Shown here: positions 54,399 to 63,063 of the stretch, piece by piece
How the letters are laid out: each line of letters begins with the position of its first letter
Numbering within the stretch: the first letter of the stretch is position 1
NCBI GenBank assembly: GCA_945787715.1
Contig: CALZJE010000005.1
Coordinates: 1 to 64,000 of the forward strand
Direction of reading: 5' to 3'
Origin: an uncultured Ectothiorhodospiraceae bacterium
GTDB taxonomy: Bacteria > Pseudomonadota > Gammaproteobacteria > S012-40
DNA length: 64,000 nucleotides
Made by a program: the position numbers and the translations under genes
The notes under the pieces: model-generated
Database searches by the model: none
What the model saw: only the letters and a program-made list of their open reading frames with translations
What the model was told of the DNA's origin: nothing

Positions 54399-54980
54399 TT
54401 ATTTTTCGAAATTACTGGCAACAAAATCCCAGTTTACAAGGTTCCAAAATGCTTCAAGATACTTAGGTCGTGCATTACGGAAGTCTATATAATAAGCATG
54501 TTCCCAAACATCGCACGTTAATAGTGCAGTTTGGCCATCTGTCATGGGGGTGCCAGCATTGCTTGTACTACTTAGTGCGATGCTCCCGTCTTTGTTTTTC
54601 ACTAACCAGCCCCAGCCTGAGCCAAAAGTTGTAATTGATGTTTTGGAAAACTGGTCTTTAAAGGCATCAAAAGAACCAAAGGTGCTATTTATAGCATCGG
54701 CAAGTGCACCCGTTGGTTGGCCGCCGCCATTGGGGCTTAAACAATTCCAATAAAATGTATGGTTCCATATTTGAGCTGCATTATTAAACAAGCCTCCAGA
54801 AGATTTTAAAACAATATCTTCCAAAGACATATCTTCAAAATCAGTGCCCTTAATTAGGTTATTTAAGTTAGTGACATAGGTTTGGTGATGTTTTCCGTAA
54901 TGATACTCGAGTGTCTCTTGGGAAATATGAGGTGCTAGCGCGTCCATAGCATAAGGTAGTTCAGGAAGTTTGTGCTCCAT
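54399..54980 (-). CDS. sodB: Iron superoxide dismutase
   Basis: The 193-residue protein has all four metal ligands at the standard positions: His27, His74 (NHTFYW), Asp157 and His161 (DVWEHAY). The [12 protein letters not shown] context and the length fit the Fe-type enzyme of Gammaproteobacteria. It removes superoxide in the cytoplasm. CGGAGAATCGCA precedes the ATG with a Shine-Dalgarno-like GGAGA. It is divergent from the hydantoinase B gene with a 135-base shared promoter region. Confidence 0.95.
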   Translation of the reverse strand: MEHKLPELPYAMDALAPHISQETLEYHYGKHHQTYVTNLNNLIKGTDFEDMSLEDIVLKSSGGLFNNAAQIWNHTFYWNCLSPNGGGQPTGALADAINSTFGSFDAFKDQFSKTSITTFGSGWGWLVKNKDGSIALSSTSNAGTPMTDGQTALLTCDVWEHAYYIDFRNARPKYLEAFWNLVNWDFVASNFEK

Positions 54981-55115
54981 TGCGATTCTCCGTGAGTAAA
55001 GTGCTTAGAGGGGACATCATTATTGTAGGCTTAGTCTAAGAAAACGACTGAAACAATGCAAGCCTGATTAAAAGCGTCGGTTATTTGGTTTGAGCTATAT
55101 GGTACACTTAGGGCC

Positions 55116-56651
55116 ATGGACGCCATTGAATTGAGTATATTTTCTAGTCGAATTGCAGCGATTTGCGATGAAATGGGGGCGGTACTGCAACGAGCTTCGT
55201 TTTCGCCCAACATTAAAGATCGGTTGGATTTCTCTTGTGCGATATTTGATGCGGAAGGTGAACTTTGCGCGCAAGCTGCTCATATACCTGTTCATCTTGG
55301 GAGTATGGCATACGCCCTGAAAGGGGTGATTGACCTAGTGAATTGGTCCGCTGGCGATATGCTGATATTCAATGACCCCTATCTTGGTGGGACTCATCTC
55401 CCTGATGTTACAGTGGTCGCTCCCGTATATTCACAGAATAAGCTTGTTGGATACGTGGCAAATCGAGCTCATCATGCTGATATTGGTGGGAGTGCGCCAG
55501 GTTCAATGCCCATATCGAGAGAATTAAGCGAAGAAGGAATGATTATTCCTCCCTCATTTCTTATCAAGCACGGAAAATTAGATCAGTCATTTTTTGATTC
55601 CATATTGAAAAATATTGCGAATATTTCACAAGGGCAGGGTGATTTTTCTGCTCAGATTAGTGCCAATTTATTGGGTGTGGAACGCCTTGTTGAGCTTGTC
55701 AATAATAGTGGCTTAACCATGTTTAAAAAATCTATCAATGCACTAAACGATTATGCTGAGCGACTTGCTCAGACTGCACTTACAGAGATACCTGATGGTG
55801 ACTATTATTTTTCAGATGTCATGGATGATGATGGTTGTGGACATAGAGATATCATTATACAAGCGCACATTAGCGTAATCGATCATTATATTAATGTGGA
55901 TTTCACAGGTACCGCGAATCAGGTCAGCGGCAACATCAACTGCCCATTATCCGTTGCGGCAGCTGCTGTATATTATGTGTTTCGTTGTTTAATGCCCCCG
56001 CAAACGCCTGCATGTGCGGGGAGCTTTCGGTCTATCAAACTGTCTGCACCCGAAGGTTGTTTACTCAACGCGAATCGACCGGCAGCCGTCGCGGCGGGAA
56101 ATGTAGAAACCAGTACACGCGTGGTGGATGTAATAATGGGCGCATTGGCTCAGGCAATTCCTGAAAGATTAAGTGCCGCAAGTCAGGGCAGCATGAATAA
56201 TATCGCCATGGGTGCTCGAACGTCATCAAAAAATTGGGACTATTACGAAACCATGGGTGGTGGAATGGGAGCTCATAGGCGGGGTGATGGTTTATCTGCT
56301 GTGCAAACACATATGACCAATACATTGAATACACCAGTCGAATCGTTAGAGATTCATTATCCATTACGTATTACGCGATATGAAATACGAGAAAAATCTG
56401 GTGGACCAGGAGAGCACTTTGGTGGGAATGGATTAATCCGAGAATTTGAATTTCTCGATGATGCTCAAGTGACATTATTAACAGAGCGCCGTAGCCATGC
56501 TGCATGGGGAATAAATGGTGGTGAGAACGGATTGAAGGGCGAGAACTGGTACGATGGTGAAAAAATGGTGAGTAAAACTAATTTTCATGTTCAAGCTGGG
56601 AAAAAATTAACGATTAAAACGCCCGGTGGTGGCGGTTATGGGAAACATTAA
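55116..56651 (+). CDS. Hydantoinase B / 5-oxoprolinase-type protein
   Basis: The 511-residue protein fits the HyuB family over its full length: ISRIAAICDEMG-like opening (SSRIAAICDEMGAVLQRASF), FNDPYLGGTHLPDV, ANRAHHADIGGSAPGS, GNVETSTRV and the C-terminal KSGGPGEHFGGNGLIREF and TPGGGGYGKH. HyuB normally works with HyuA in ATP-dependent opening of hydantoin or 5-oxoproline rings; no HyuA gene is visible in the window. It is followed 5 bases later by an amidotransferase gene, clearly the same operon. Confidence 0.9.
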   Translation: MDAIELSIFSSRIAAICDEMGAVLQRASFSPNIKDRLDFSCAIFDAEGELCAQAAHIPVHLGSMAYALKGVIDLVNWSAGDMLIFNDPYLGGTHLPDVTVVAPVYSQNKLVGYVANRAHHADIGGSAPGSMPISRELSEEGMIIPPSFLIKHGKLDQSFFDSILKNIANISQGQGDFSAQISANLLGVERLVELVNNSGLTMFKKSINALNDYAERLAQTALTEIPDGDYYFSDVMDDDGCGHRDIIIQAHISVIDHYINVDFTGTANQVSGNINCPLSVAAAAVYYVFRCLMPPQTPACAGSFRSIKLSAPEGCLLNANRPAAVAAGNVETSTRVVDVIMGALAQAIPERLSAASQGSMNNIAMGARTSSKNWDYYETMGGGMGAHRRGDGLSAVQTHMTNTLNTPVESLEIHYPLRITRYEIREKSGGPGEHFGGNGLIREFEFLDDAQVTLLTERRSHAAWGINGGENGLKGENWYDGEKMVSKTNFHVQAGKKLTIKTPGGGGYGKH

Positions 56652-56656
56652 ATAGC

Positions 56657-58432
56657 ATGTGCGGTATTTGTGGTGAATTAAGATTTGATGGTCAGTCTGT
56701 TGACTCCAGTGTTATTGCGTCGATGATGACAAAGCTTGAGAAACGTGGGCCAGACTCTGGCGGGAGTTTTTGTGAGGCGAATCTGGGTTTCGGTCATCGT
56801 CGATTATCGATCATTGACCTATCCGATAAATCTCGTCAACCCATGTACGACCCAGACCTTAATTTACATCTCGTATTTAACGGCGCAATTTATAATTACA
56901 AAATATTACGTGAGCAGTTGCAAAGAGAAGGTTATCGTTTTTTTTCAGATGGTGATACCGAAGTTATTCTCAAGGCATATCACTTTTGGGGTGAAGCGTG
57001 TGTAGAGCATTTACATGGTATGTTTGCATTTGCATTATGGGATGTAAAAAAACATAGCTTGTTTGTTGCGCGTGACAGGATTGGCATAAAACCACTCTAT
57101 TTTAGTCATACCGACAATGTATTTCGTTTTGCTTCAAATTTACAAGCATTGCTAACAACGGGTGAAGTTGATACCTCGATTGACGCATTGGCACTGCACA
57201 ATTTATTTACTTTACATGCGGTTGTTCCTGCTCCAAGAACACTTTTCAATGGTGTTCGAAAGTTATCGCCAGCTCATACACTCACTATTAACGAAAAAGG
57301 TGAAGTGGAAGAAAAGTGCTATTGGGAGCTAAACGCTACACGCCCTGAAAAAACACTATCTGAAAAAGAGTGGGTGGACGAAATTCATTCAGCACTACGA
57401 CAAGCGGTGAAAATCCGTAAAGAAATTGCCGATGTACCCGTGGGTGTTTTGTTGTCTGGTGGTTTGGATTCTAGCTTACTGGTTGCACTATTAGCAGAGG
57501 CTGGTGTCAAAGATATCCTAACCTTCTCAATTGGTTTTGAAGATATCGGGGACGAGGTTGGGAGTGAATTTGAATATTCTGATGCTGTTGTCGAAAAATT
57601 TAACACTCAGCATCATAAAATGCATGTACCAAATGAGGAAGTTTTAAAACGGTTGCCTGAGGCTGTGGCTAGCATGGCTGAGCCAATGTTTGGGCAAGAT
57701 GCTGTGGCGTTTTATCTCTTGTCTGAGCAAGTTTCAAAGAAAGTGAAAGTTGTGCAGAGTGGACAAGGTGCGGATGAAGTCTTCGGTGGTTACTTCTGGT
57801 TTCCGAAAATGGAGGCAGAGCAGGGTAGTGATTTAGAGCGTTTTCGTAAACACTACTTTGATAGAGATCATAATGAATATTTGCAAATGGTTTCAAAAGA
57901 TTTTCAGTGTGAAGATTATTCCAGCAAAATCATATCCAAGTTGTTAGCTGCACCCAATGCAGATACGTTTATGGATCGTGTATTGCGAATGGATACGACG
58001 ACCTTGATTGTGGATGATCCTGTCAAGCGCGTAGATAATATGACCATGGCTTGGGGATTAGAAGCACGAGTCCCGTTTCTTGATCATAAGTTGCTAGAAG
58101 TTGCGGCTCAGATGCCTCCTGAGTTGAAGTTGAAATCAGATGGAAAACATCCGTTGAAAGTTATTTCGAGAGGATTGCTGCCGGATAAGGTCATCGACAG
58201 ACCTAAGGGCTATTTCCCCATGCCCGCACTCAAATATGTGCGTGGTGAGTTTTACGATTTTATGCAAGATATTTTAAATTCGCAGGCATGTATTAATCGC
58301 AATATCTATAGTCGAGATTATGTGCAAATGTTATTGAGTGCGCCGGAGCAACATCATACGCGCTTACAGGGCAGTAAACTATGGCATTTAGCATTGTTAG
58401 AATTTTGGTTACAGACTAATTTAAGCAATTGA
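56657..58432 (+). CDS. AsnB-family amidotransferase, N-acetylglutaminylglutamine amidotransferase type
   Basis: The 591-residue protein has an intact glutaminase domain beginning MCGICGELRFDG, with catalytic Cys2, RGPDSGG and the RLSIIDLS strand. The synthetase domain has the PP-loop SGGLDSSLLVALL, FSIGFEDIGDEVGSEFEYSD, FYLLSEQVSKKVKVVQSGQG, ADEVFGGYFW and EARVPFLDHKLL. These match the family that forms the terminal amide of the osmolyte N-acetylglutaminylglutamine amide. The usual partner synthetase and peptidase genes are not adjacent; HyuB is instead. A general asparagine synthase role is the alternative. Confidence 0.78.
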   Translation: MCGICGELRFDGQSVDSSVIASMMTKLEKRGPDSGGSFCEANLGFGHRRLSIIDLSDKSRQPMYDPDLNLHLVFNGAIYNYKILREQLQREGYRFFSDGDTEVILKAYHFWGEACVEHLHGMFAFALWDVKKHSLFVARDRIGIKPLYFSHTDNVFRFASNLQALLTTGEVDTSIDALALHNLFTLHAVVPAPRTLFNGVRKLSPAHTLTINEKGEVEEKCYWELNATRPEKTLSEKEWVDEIHSALRQAVKIRKEIADVPVGVLLSGGLDSSLLVALLAEAGVKDILTFSIGFEDIGDEVGSEFEYSDAVVEKFNTQHHKMHVPNEEVLKRLPEAVASMAEPMFGQDAVAFYLLSEQVSKKVKVVQSGQGADEVFGGYFWFPKMEAEQGSDLERFRKHYFDRDHNEYLQMVSKDFQCEDYSSKIISKLLAAPNADTFMDRVLRMDTTTLIVDDPVKRVDNMTMAWGLEARVPFLDHKLLEVAAQMPPELKLKSDGKHPLKVISRGLLPDKVIDRPKGYFPMPALKYVRGEFYDFMQDILNSQACINRNIYSRDYVQMLLSAPEQHHTRLQGSKLWHLALLEFWLQTNLSN

Positions 58433-58743
58433 TTTCTCTTGATTATCCAGTATTAGAGAAAGATTTAACGATAACCGTATTGAGATAGTGTTTTAAAGTA
58501 AGGCATTAATCAATACACTATTAGCCCCAAAAAAAAGCAGTTGATCCCTGAAATATAACGCAGCCTCTTGTATCGCCTAACACTATGAAAAATGCTTGCT
58601 TCACCAGCCAGGTGAAGACACAATTTTCATTACGTTATACAAAACAATATTCTACGTTCTATTTTAACGTCCAACTGATTTTTTAGGTTGAAACGAGTAA
58701 GTTTTGCCCATATATAAGATATGGTGATGTTTAGGAGTGAGTA
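58433..58743. other. Gene-free spacer before grxD
   Basis: No gene is seen here. It contains a short hairpin, CTTCACC-agcca-GGTGAAG, near 58600 without a T-run, and must hold the grxD promoter. TTTAGGAGTGAGTA supplies a good Shine-Dalgarno directly before the grxD ATG. Confidence 0.4.
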
Positions 58744-59076
58744 ATGGACGTATTAGAAAGAATTAAAGAGCAAGTTGAAGGTAACGCAGTAGTAATTTAC
58801 ATGAAGGGAACACCTCAGTTTCCGATGTGTGGTTTTTCAAGCAGAGCTGCAGAAGCATTGGCATCCACGGGTGTTGAGTTTGGTTTCATTAACGTCATTC
58901 AAGATCCGGAGATTTTCGAGAATTTACCTCGTTATGCGGATTGGCCAACTTTTCCACAAATTTATGTCGATGGTGAGTTGGTTGGTGGATGTGATATTAC
59001 TGTTGAAATGGCACAGAATGGTGAGTTACAGAAAATGATGGAAGAAGCTGTTGCTAAAGCAAAACCTGCTGAGTAA
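58744..59076 (+). CDS. grxD: Monothiol glutaredoxin
   Basis: This 110-residue Grx4-type protein has the CGFS active site in PMCGFSSRAAEAL (Cys29), VIYMKGTPQFP before it, and the glutathione-binding WPTFPQIYVDGELVGGCDI patch. Such proteins carry and deliver iron-sulfur clusters. AGGAGTGAGTA lies before the ATG. It is convergent with the second Sat/CysC gene, with a bidirectional terminator between. Confidence 0.95.
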   Translation: MDVLERIKEQVEGNAVVIYMKGTPQFPMCGFSSRAAEALASTGVEFGFINVIQDPEIFENLPRYADWPTFPQIYVDGELVGGCDITVEMAQNGELQKMMEEAVAKAKPAE

Positions 59077-59094
59077 TTAGACTTTTATCACAGA

Positions 59095-59124
59095 AAAGCC
59101 TGCAGATAGTTGCAGGCTTTTTTA
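59095..59124. terminator. Bidirectional terminator between grxD and Sat/CysC copy 2
   Basis: AAGCCTGCA (59096-59104) pairs with TGCAGGCTT (59111-59119) around a 6-base loop. It is followed by a T-run on the plus strand and TTTTCTG on the minus strand. Confidence 0.88.
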
Positions 59125-59142
59125 GTTCAGGAACTTTGTTGG

Positions 59143-60855
59143 TTATTTAATAAGCCCTTCTTTTTCTAATTTTAAAATAATTCTTTGGGCAGCCTCTTCG
59201 GCAGACGTATCTTGTGTGTCGATGGCTAAGTCAGGAGACTCTGGTGTTTCATAGGGATCACTTACACCCGTAAAGCCTTCAATTCTGCCTGCACGTGCTT
59301 TTGCATAAAGACCTTTCGGGTCTCTTGCTTCACACACTTCCAAAGGCGTTGAAACATATATTTCAAGAAAGCCGCCGCTTGATTTTATTTCTTTACGTGC
59401 ATTATTTCTTGCTTTTGCATAAGGTGCAATCGGTGCGCAAATCGCAATGCCGCCATTTTTCGCAATTTCTTTGGCAACAAACGCAATACGTTTGATATTC
59501 TTATCGCGGTCAGCTTTTGTAAATCCTAATTCATCCGATAAATTCTCGCGGACCACGTCACCATCGAGTAACGTAACTTTTCTTCCACCCATTTCAAGGA
59601 ACTTAACAAGCAAAGCATTGGCAATTGTTGATTTTCCTGCGCCAGATAGACCCGTTAGGAAAATAACAAAGCCCTGTTTATGTTTTGGCGGATGAGTTTT
59701 TCTTAACTCAGCAACCACTTCCGAGTAAGAGAACCATTCAGGAATATCAAGACCCTCTTGAAGGCGGCGACGGAACTCTGTGCCTGAAATGTTCAGTACA
59801 CTTTCATCTTTATCCACTTCTGTGATCGGGTGATACTCTGCTTTGTTCTCAACATAAACCATCATTTGGAATGGCACCATTTGGATGCCAAGTTCATCCT
59901 GATATTTAGTTACCATTTCTTGTGCTTCATAGGGGCCGTAAAAATCTTCACCTTGTGAGTTTTTACCAGGGCCTGCGTGATCACGACCAACAATAAAGTG
60001 AGTGCAGCCATAGTTCTTACGAATTATCGCATGCCAAACTGCTTCACGAGGGCCACCCATGCGCATAGCTAAAGGTAATAAACTCAAAGTCGTCGTCTGC
60101 GCAGGATACTGTTTAATAATGTGCTGATAACATCGAACGCGTGAGTGGTGATCAATATCGCCAGGTTTAGTCATACCTACAACTGGTTGAATAATGAGAT
60201 TTGCTTCTGCTTCCTGTGCTGCACGAAATGTGAGTTCTTGATGAGCGCGATGCATAGGGTTCCGGGTTTGAAATGCAACAATTTTTTTCCATCCCCATTT
60301 TTCAAATTTAGCTCGGAGCTCAGTTGGTGTATCACGAAGCTGCTTATAATCATAATGTGTTAGTGGTCGAATACCTTTCAGTTTTCCACCTATATATGTA
60401 TTGCCTGCCTCATTATGAAGGTAAGCAACAGCCGGGTGAGCTAGGTCATCTGCGCCAAATACTTTAGCTGCTTCGTTGCTTTTATTGGGTTGCCATTTGT
60501 CAGAAACCTCCATGGTGGCTACCAATGTGCCCTCCTGATCAACCAAAGCAATGTGCTCACCTACGGTAATAGATGTGGCGAATGAATCATCAATATCCAA
60601 AGTTATTGGCATTGGCCATAGTGTGCCGTCTGCCAGATGTAGATCTTCAACAACAGTGTTGTAATCTGCTCGCGACATAAAACCATCTAGTGGAGAAAAG
60701 CCACCAGATAACAGCAATTCAATATCGCAGACTTGACGGTGAGTCAGTTTCCAGACTTGGTAGTCTGTTGCGGCTTTCTCTTCGGTTGCTGCATCTGTGG
60801 ATGAGAGATAAAGATTTTTTAATTCACCGCCATGTGGGGCAATTAATGAGCTCAT
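59143..60855 (-). CDS. Bifunctional sulfate adenylyltransferase / adenylylsulfate kinase (copy 2)
   Basis: This 570-residue paralogue of the gene at 40286-41998 is equal in length and similar along its whole sequence. Sat: FQTRNPMHRAHQEL, QPVVGMTKPGD, HFIVGRDHAGPGKNSQGEDF. CysC: GLSGAGKSTIANALL, LDGDVVRENLSDELGFT, FLEIYVSTPLEVCEARDPKG. It makes PAPS from sulfate and ATP. Unlike copy 1 it has no permease or phosphatase beside it and sits among housekeeping genes, so it may be the ancestral copy used generally, with copy 1 dedicated to the polysaccharide. Its upstream 139 bases, before the anti-sigma gene, should hold the promoter. Confidence 0.95.
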   Translation of the reverse strand: MSSLIAPHGGELKNLYLSSTDAATEEKAATDYQVWKLTHRQVCDIELLLSGGFSPLDGFMSRADYNTVVEDLHLADGTLWPMPITLDIDDSFATSITVGEHIALVDQEGTLVATMEVSDKWQPNKSNEAAKVFGADDLAHPAVAYLHNEAGNTYIGGKLKGIRPLTHYDYKQLRDTPTELRAKFEKWGWKKIVAFQTRNPMHRAHQELTFRAAQEAEANLIIQPVVGMTKPGDIDHHSRVRCYQHIIKQYPAQTTTLSLLPLAMRMGGPREAVWHAIIRKNYGCTHFIVGRDHAGPGKNSQGEDFYGPYEAQEMVTKYQDELGIQMVPFQMMVYVENKAEYHPITEVDKDESVLNISGTEFRRRLQEGLDIPEWFSYSEVVAELRKTHPPKHKQGFVIFLTGLSGAGKSTIANALLVKFLEMGGRKVTLLDGDVVRENLSDELGFTKADRDKNIKRIAFVAKEIAKNGGIAICAPIAPYAKARNNARKEIKSSGGFLEIYVSTPLEVCEARDPKGLYAKARAGRIEGFTGVSDPYETPESPDLAIDTQDTSAEEAAQRIILKLEKEGLIK

Positions 60856-60994
60856 GATGTATCCCTTAATTTTGTTGCTAGAGATGTTTGAGGCAGGGTT
60901 TTGATTAACAATACCTACGCTTGTATGTTGAGCGCAACGATACCATAGTAGATTTTAATTAAAGCATTAATTTATATTATATTTATATAACTGG

Positions 60995-61249
60995 TTATTT
61001 ATGTTTTGTGGGATCTAATTCCTTAATTACGCCCATGATCTTTTCAACCTGTTGATTTATCTCGTCTTCATTGGGTTGTTTCGGTTTCAATTGTTTTAGA
61101 GTGTCAGCGGTAGCGCGCATTTGTTTGACAAAATTTCGACAACTATGGCACATAAAAAGATGAAATTTAACTTTTATGCGCATAGAGAAACTGAGCTCAT
61201 TATCTATAATCTCACTTGTTAAATGACTAATGTCTTTACAACTCAACAT
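60995..61249 (-). CDS. Zinc-finger anti-sigma factor (zf-HC2 type)
   Basis: This 84-residue protein has the anti-sigma zinc site: Cys4, His30, Cys34 and Cys37 in HLFMCHSC. It has no membrane span, so it would be a soluble, possibly redox-sensing, anti-sigma factor holding its partner sigma factor inactive. Its start overlaps the sigma gene end by 14 bases. Confidence 0.85.
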   Translation of the reverse strand: MLSCKDISHLTSEIIDNELSFSMRIKVKFHLFMCHSCRNFVKQMRATADTLKQLKPKQPNEDEINQQVEKIMGVIKELDPTKHK

Positions 61250-61862
61250 TTTCTTTACCTTGATGTTTATCTATTGCTTGCCAGATTTTGGTCCGTGCTC
61301 TATGGAGCAATACTCTACTATTGGACTCGCTAATTTCCAAAATCTTACAAATATCTTCCATTTTGAGTCCTTCCATCTCTCTTAACGTCACAATAGACTG
61401 CTGTAGAGAGGGTAATTTATCGATCGCTCTACGTACAATATTATTAAGCTCTTCACTTGCGATTAATGCATCGGGAGATGCAATATCCCAATGTTTTGGG
61501 GGTGTGGCCCAGCTACCATTGTCATTAAATTTTTCGGAGGGTAAGCTGCTCAAAATTTCTAGATCTGCGGCATCACCAGCGGCGAATTGTCGTGACTCTT
61601 TTCGAAGTCGACTTTTAGCGCTGTTGCTGACGATTCTCAAGATCCAGGTTTTTAAGCTTGATCGACCTTCAAACTTTGGTAGTGCTTTGATAACCGAAAG
61701 CCATGCATCTTGAACGATTTCGTCAGCTATGGAGGTGCCAACAATAGACCTAGCAACATACAGCATACTGCTCTGATAATTTTTAACGACATGTCGATAA
61801 GCCTGTTCATCGCCACTGATTAGTTGTTTGATAAGAGCCTGTTCGTTTGGATAATTAGTCAT
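61236..61862 (-). CDS. ECF-family RNA polymerase sigma factor
   Basis: This 208-residue sigma-70 family protein of ECF type has the region 2 part EQAYRHVVKNYQSSMLYVAR...ADEIVQDAWLSVIKALPKFE and the region 4 part PSLQQSIVTLREMEGLKMED and ICKILEISESNSRVLLHRAR, with a charged linker between. It should direct transcription of a small regulon and is controlled by the overlapping zinc-finger anti-sigma gene. It is divergent from the DUF547-ArsS pair, which may be its target. Confidence 0.92.
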   Translation of the reverse strand: MTNYPNEQALIKQLISGDEQAYRHVVKNYQSSMLYVARSIVGTSIADEIVQDAWLSVIKALPKFEGRSSLKTWILRIVSNSAKSRLRKESRQFAAGDAADLEILSSLPSEKFNDNGSWATPPKHWDIASPDALIASEELNNIVRRAIDKLPSLQQSIVTLREMEGLKMEDICKILEISESNSRVLLHRARTKIWQAIDKHQGKENVEL

Positions 61863-62232
61863 AATTTTTACTACAATGTTAGTTGTATTTTGTTCCCGTT
61901 GTCGCCTCAGACTATTCAGTAAGAAGTTTCCTAATACATAACAATATGATATGTCTAATTATTGCATTACATACTGAGAAAATAGCAGAGTAGAGTGCTA
62001 AAAGCTAAGATTAGTTCGTATCCCGTAAACGGTTGTAACAATTTATAATGTTGCTAGTCCATTTTTCATTAGAGTAAAAATTAGACCAATCGCAACTGGA
62101 GTTCCTCACAAAAGATTAACTATTACTCTTCATTCTGCGTTGTTGGAAACAGGATGACCTCGCTCTATTGAGGAAACTAATGCGTGATGGGGGAGAGGAG
62201 CAAGGGACAGGCTGTGTTAAGGATACATAATC
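61863..62232. other. Divergent regulatory region of the sigma factor and DUF547 genes
   Basis: No gene is seen. It separates the ECF sigma gene (leftward) from the DUF547 gene (rightward). Both sides carry a GGAAAC box followed 13-14 bases later by TCT(G/A), loosely like ECF promoters, but the spacing is shorter than usual and I do not claim it. Confidence 0.35.
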
Positions 62233-62979
62233 ATGAAGCAAAAGTGTACATTACTAATTCTGGTTTTTTCGATGTTATTATCGGCCAATAGTCTTGCTAA
62301 AGAGCCTGATTGGTCTGCTTATGCTAATATCTTGTCAAAATATGTGCAGCCGGGTGTTAAAAACGGAGTGGCATTAATGGTTGTAGATTATCAGGCGATG
62401 AAAGCCGATCCACTATTTAAAAAGGCCATTGATAGAATAGAAGCATTCAGTCCTCAACAACTAACAGACAAAAATGAAAAGCTTGCATTCTATATTAATA
62501 TGTACAATATCTATGCAATTAAAATGGTTGCTGATCATTTGCCTTTGAAAAGTATTAAGGACGTTGGAAGTTTTTTTTCTCCCGTTTGGAAGAAAAATAT
62601 TGGTCGAATTGAAGGTGAGGCAATTTCGCTTGATGAAATCGAACATGCTATTCTGCGTAAAATGGGCGAGCCAAGAATTCATATGGCAATTGTTTGTGCA
62701 TCTGTTAGTTGCCCCGATCTCAGGAACGAACCTTATACCGCTGCGAGAATACAAGAACAGCTTGACGACCAAGCCAATACTTTTTTACACAACCCCGGTA
62801 AAGGGATAAAAATAAAAGGTAATGAGCTTTTTATTTCTAAAATTTTCGATTGGTTTGAAGAGGATTTTGAGGCAATGGGTGGGGTTAAATCATTTGTTTT
62901 AAAATATCGAAAAACACTAAATCCCTCTGTTCGGATGGACTCTTATTTAATATATGACTGGAATTTGAATTCAAACTAG
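62233..62979 (+). CDS. DUF547-domain exported protein
   Basis: This 248-residue protein has a signal peptide (about 1-22, ending NSLAKE) followed by a DUF547 domain: KLAFYINMYNIYAIKMVADH, IHMAIVCASVSCPDLRNEPY and FISKIFDWFEEDFEAMGG. The conserved Cys pair in CASVSCP is present. The function of the family is not settled. It often neighbours the arsenosugar-type radical SAM gene, as here (85 bases upstream of it), so a role in the same pathway or in its secreted product is possible. Confidence 0.85.
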   Translation: MKQKCTLLILVFSMLLSANSLAKEPDWSAYANILSKYVQPGVKNGVALMVVDYQAMKADPLFKKAIDRIEAFSPQQLTDKNEKLAFYINMYNIYAIKMVADHLPLKSIKDVGSFFSPVWKKNIGRIEGEAISLDEIEHAILRKMGEPRIHMAIVCASVSCPDLRNEPYTAARIQEQLDDQANTFLHNPGKGIKIKGNELFISKIFDWFEEDFEAMGGVKSFVLKYRKTLNPSVRMDSYLIYDWNLNSN

Positions 62980-63063
62980 TACCCTTTCAACTAGGCCCTG
63001 ACAGGAGGCTTGTTTCGAAAATGGTTCTGCATGATGAAATGTTCCGTGAAAAGGAGAATATAA

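Noticed and set aside
61863-62232. GGAAAC...TCTGA and GGAAAC...TCTA as ECF promoters for the sigma and DUF547 genes
   Set aside because: The spacing between boxes is several bases shorter than in known ECF promoters and differs between the two sites.
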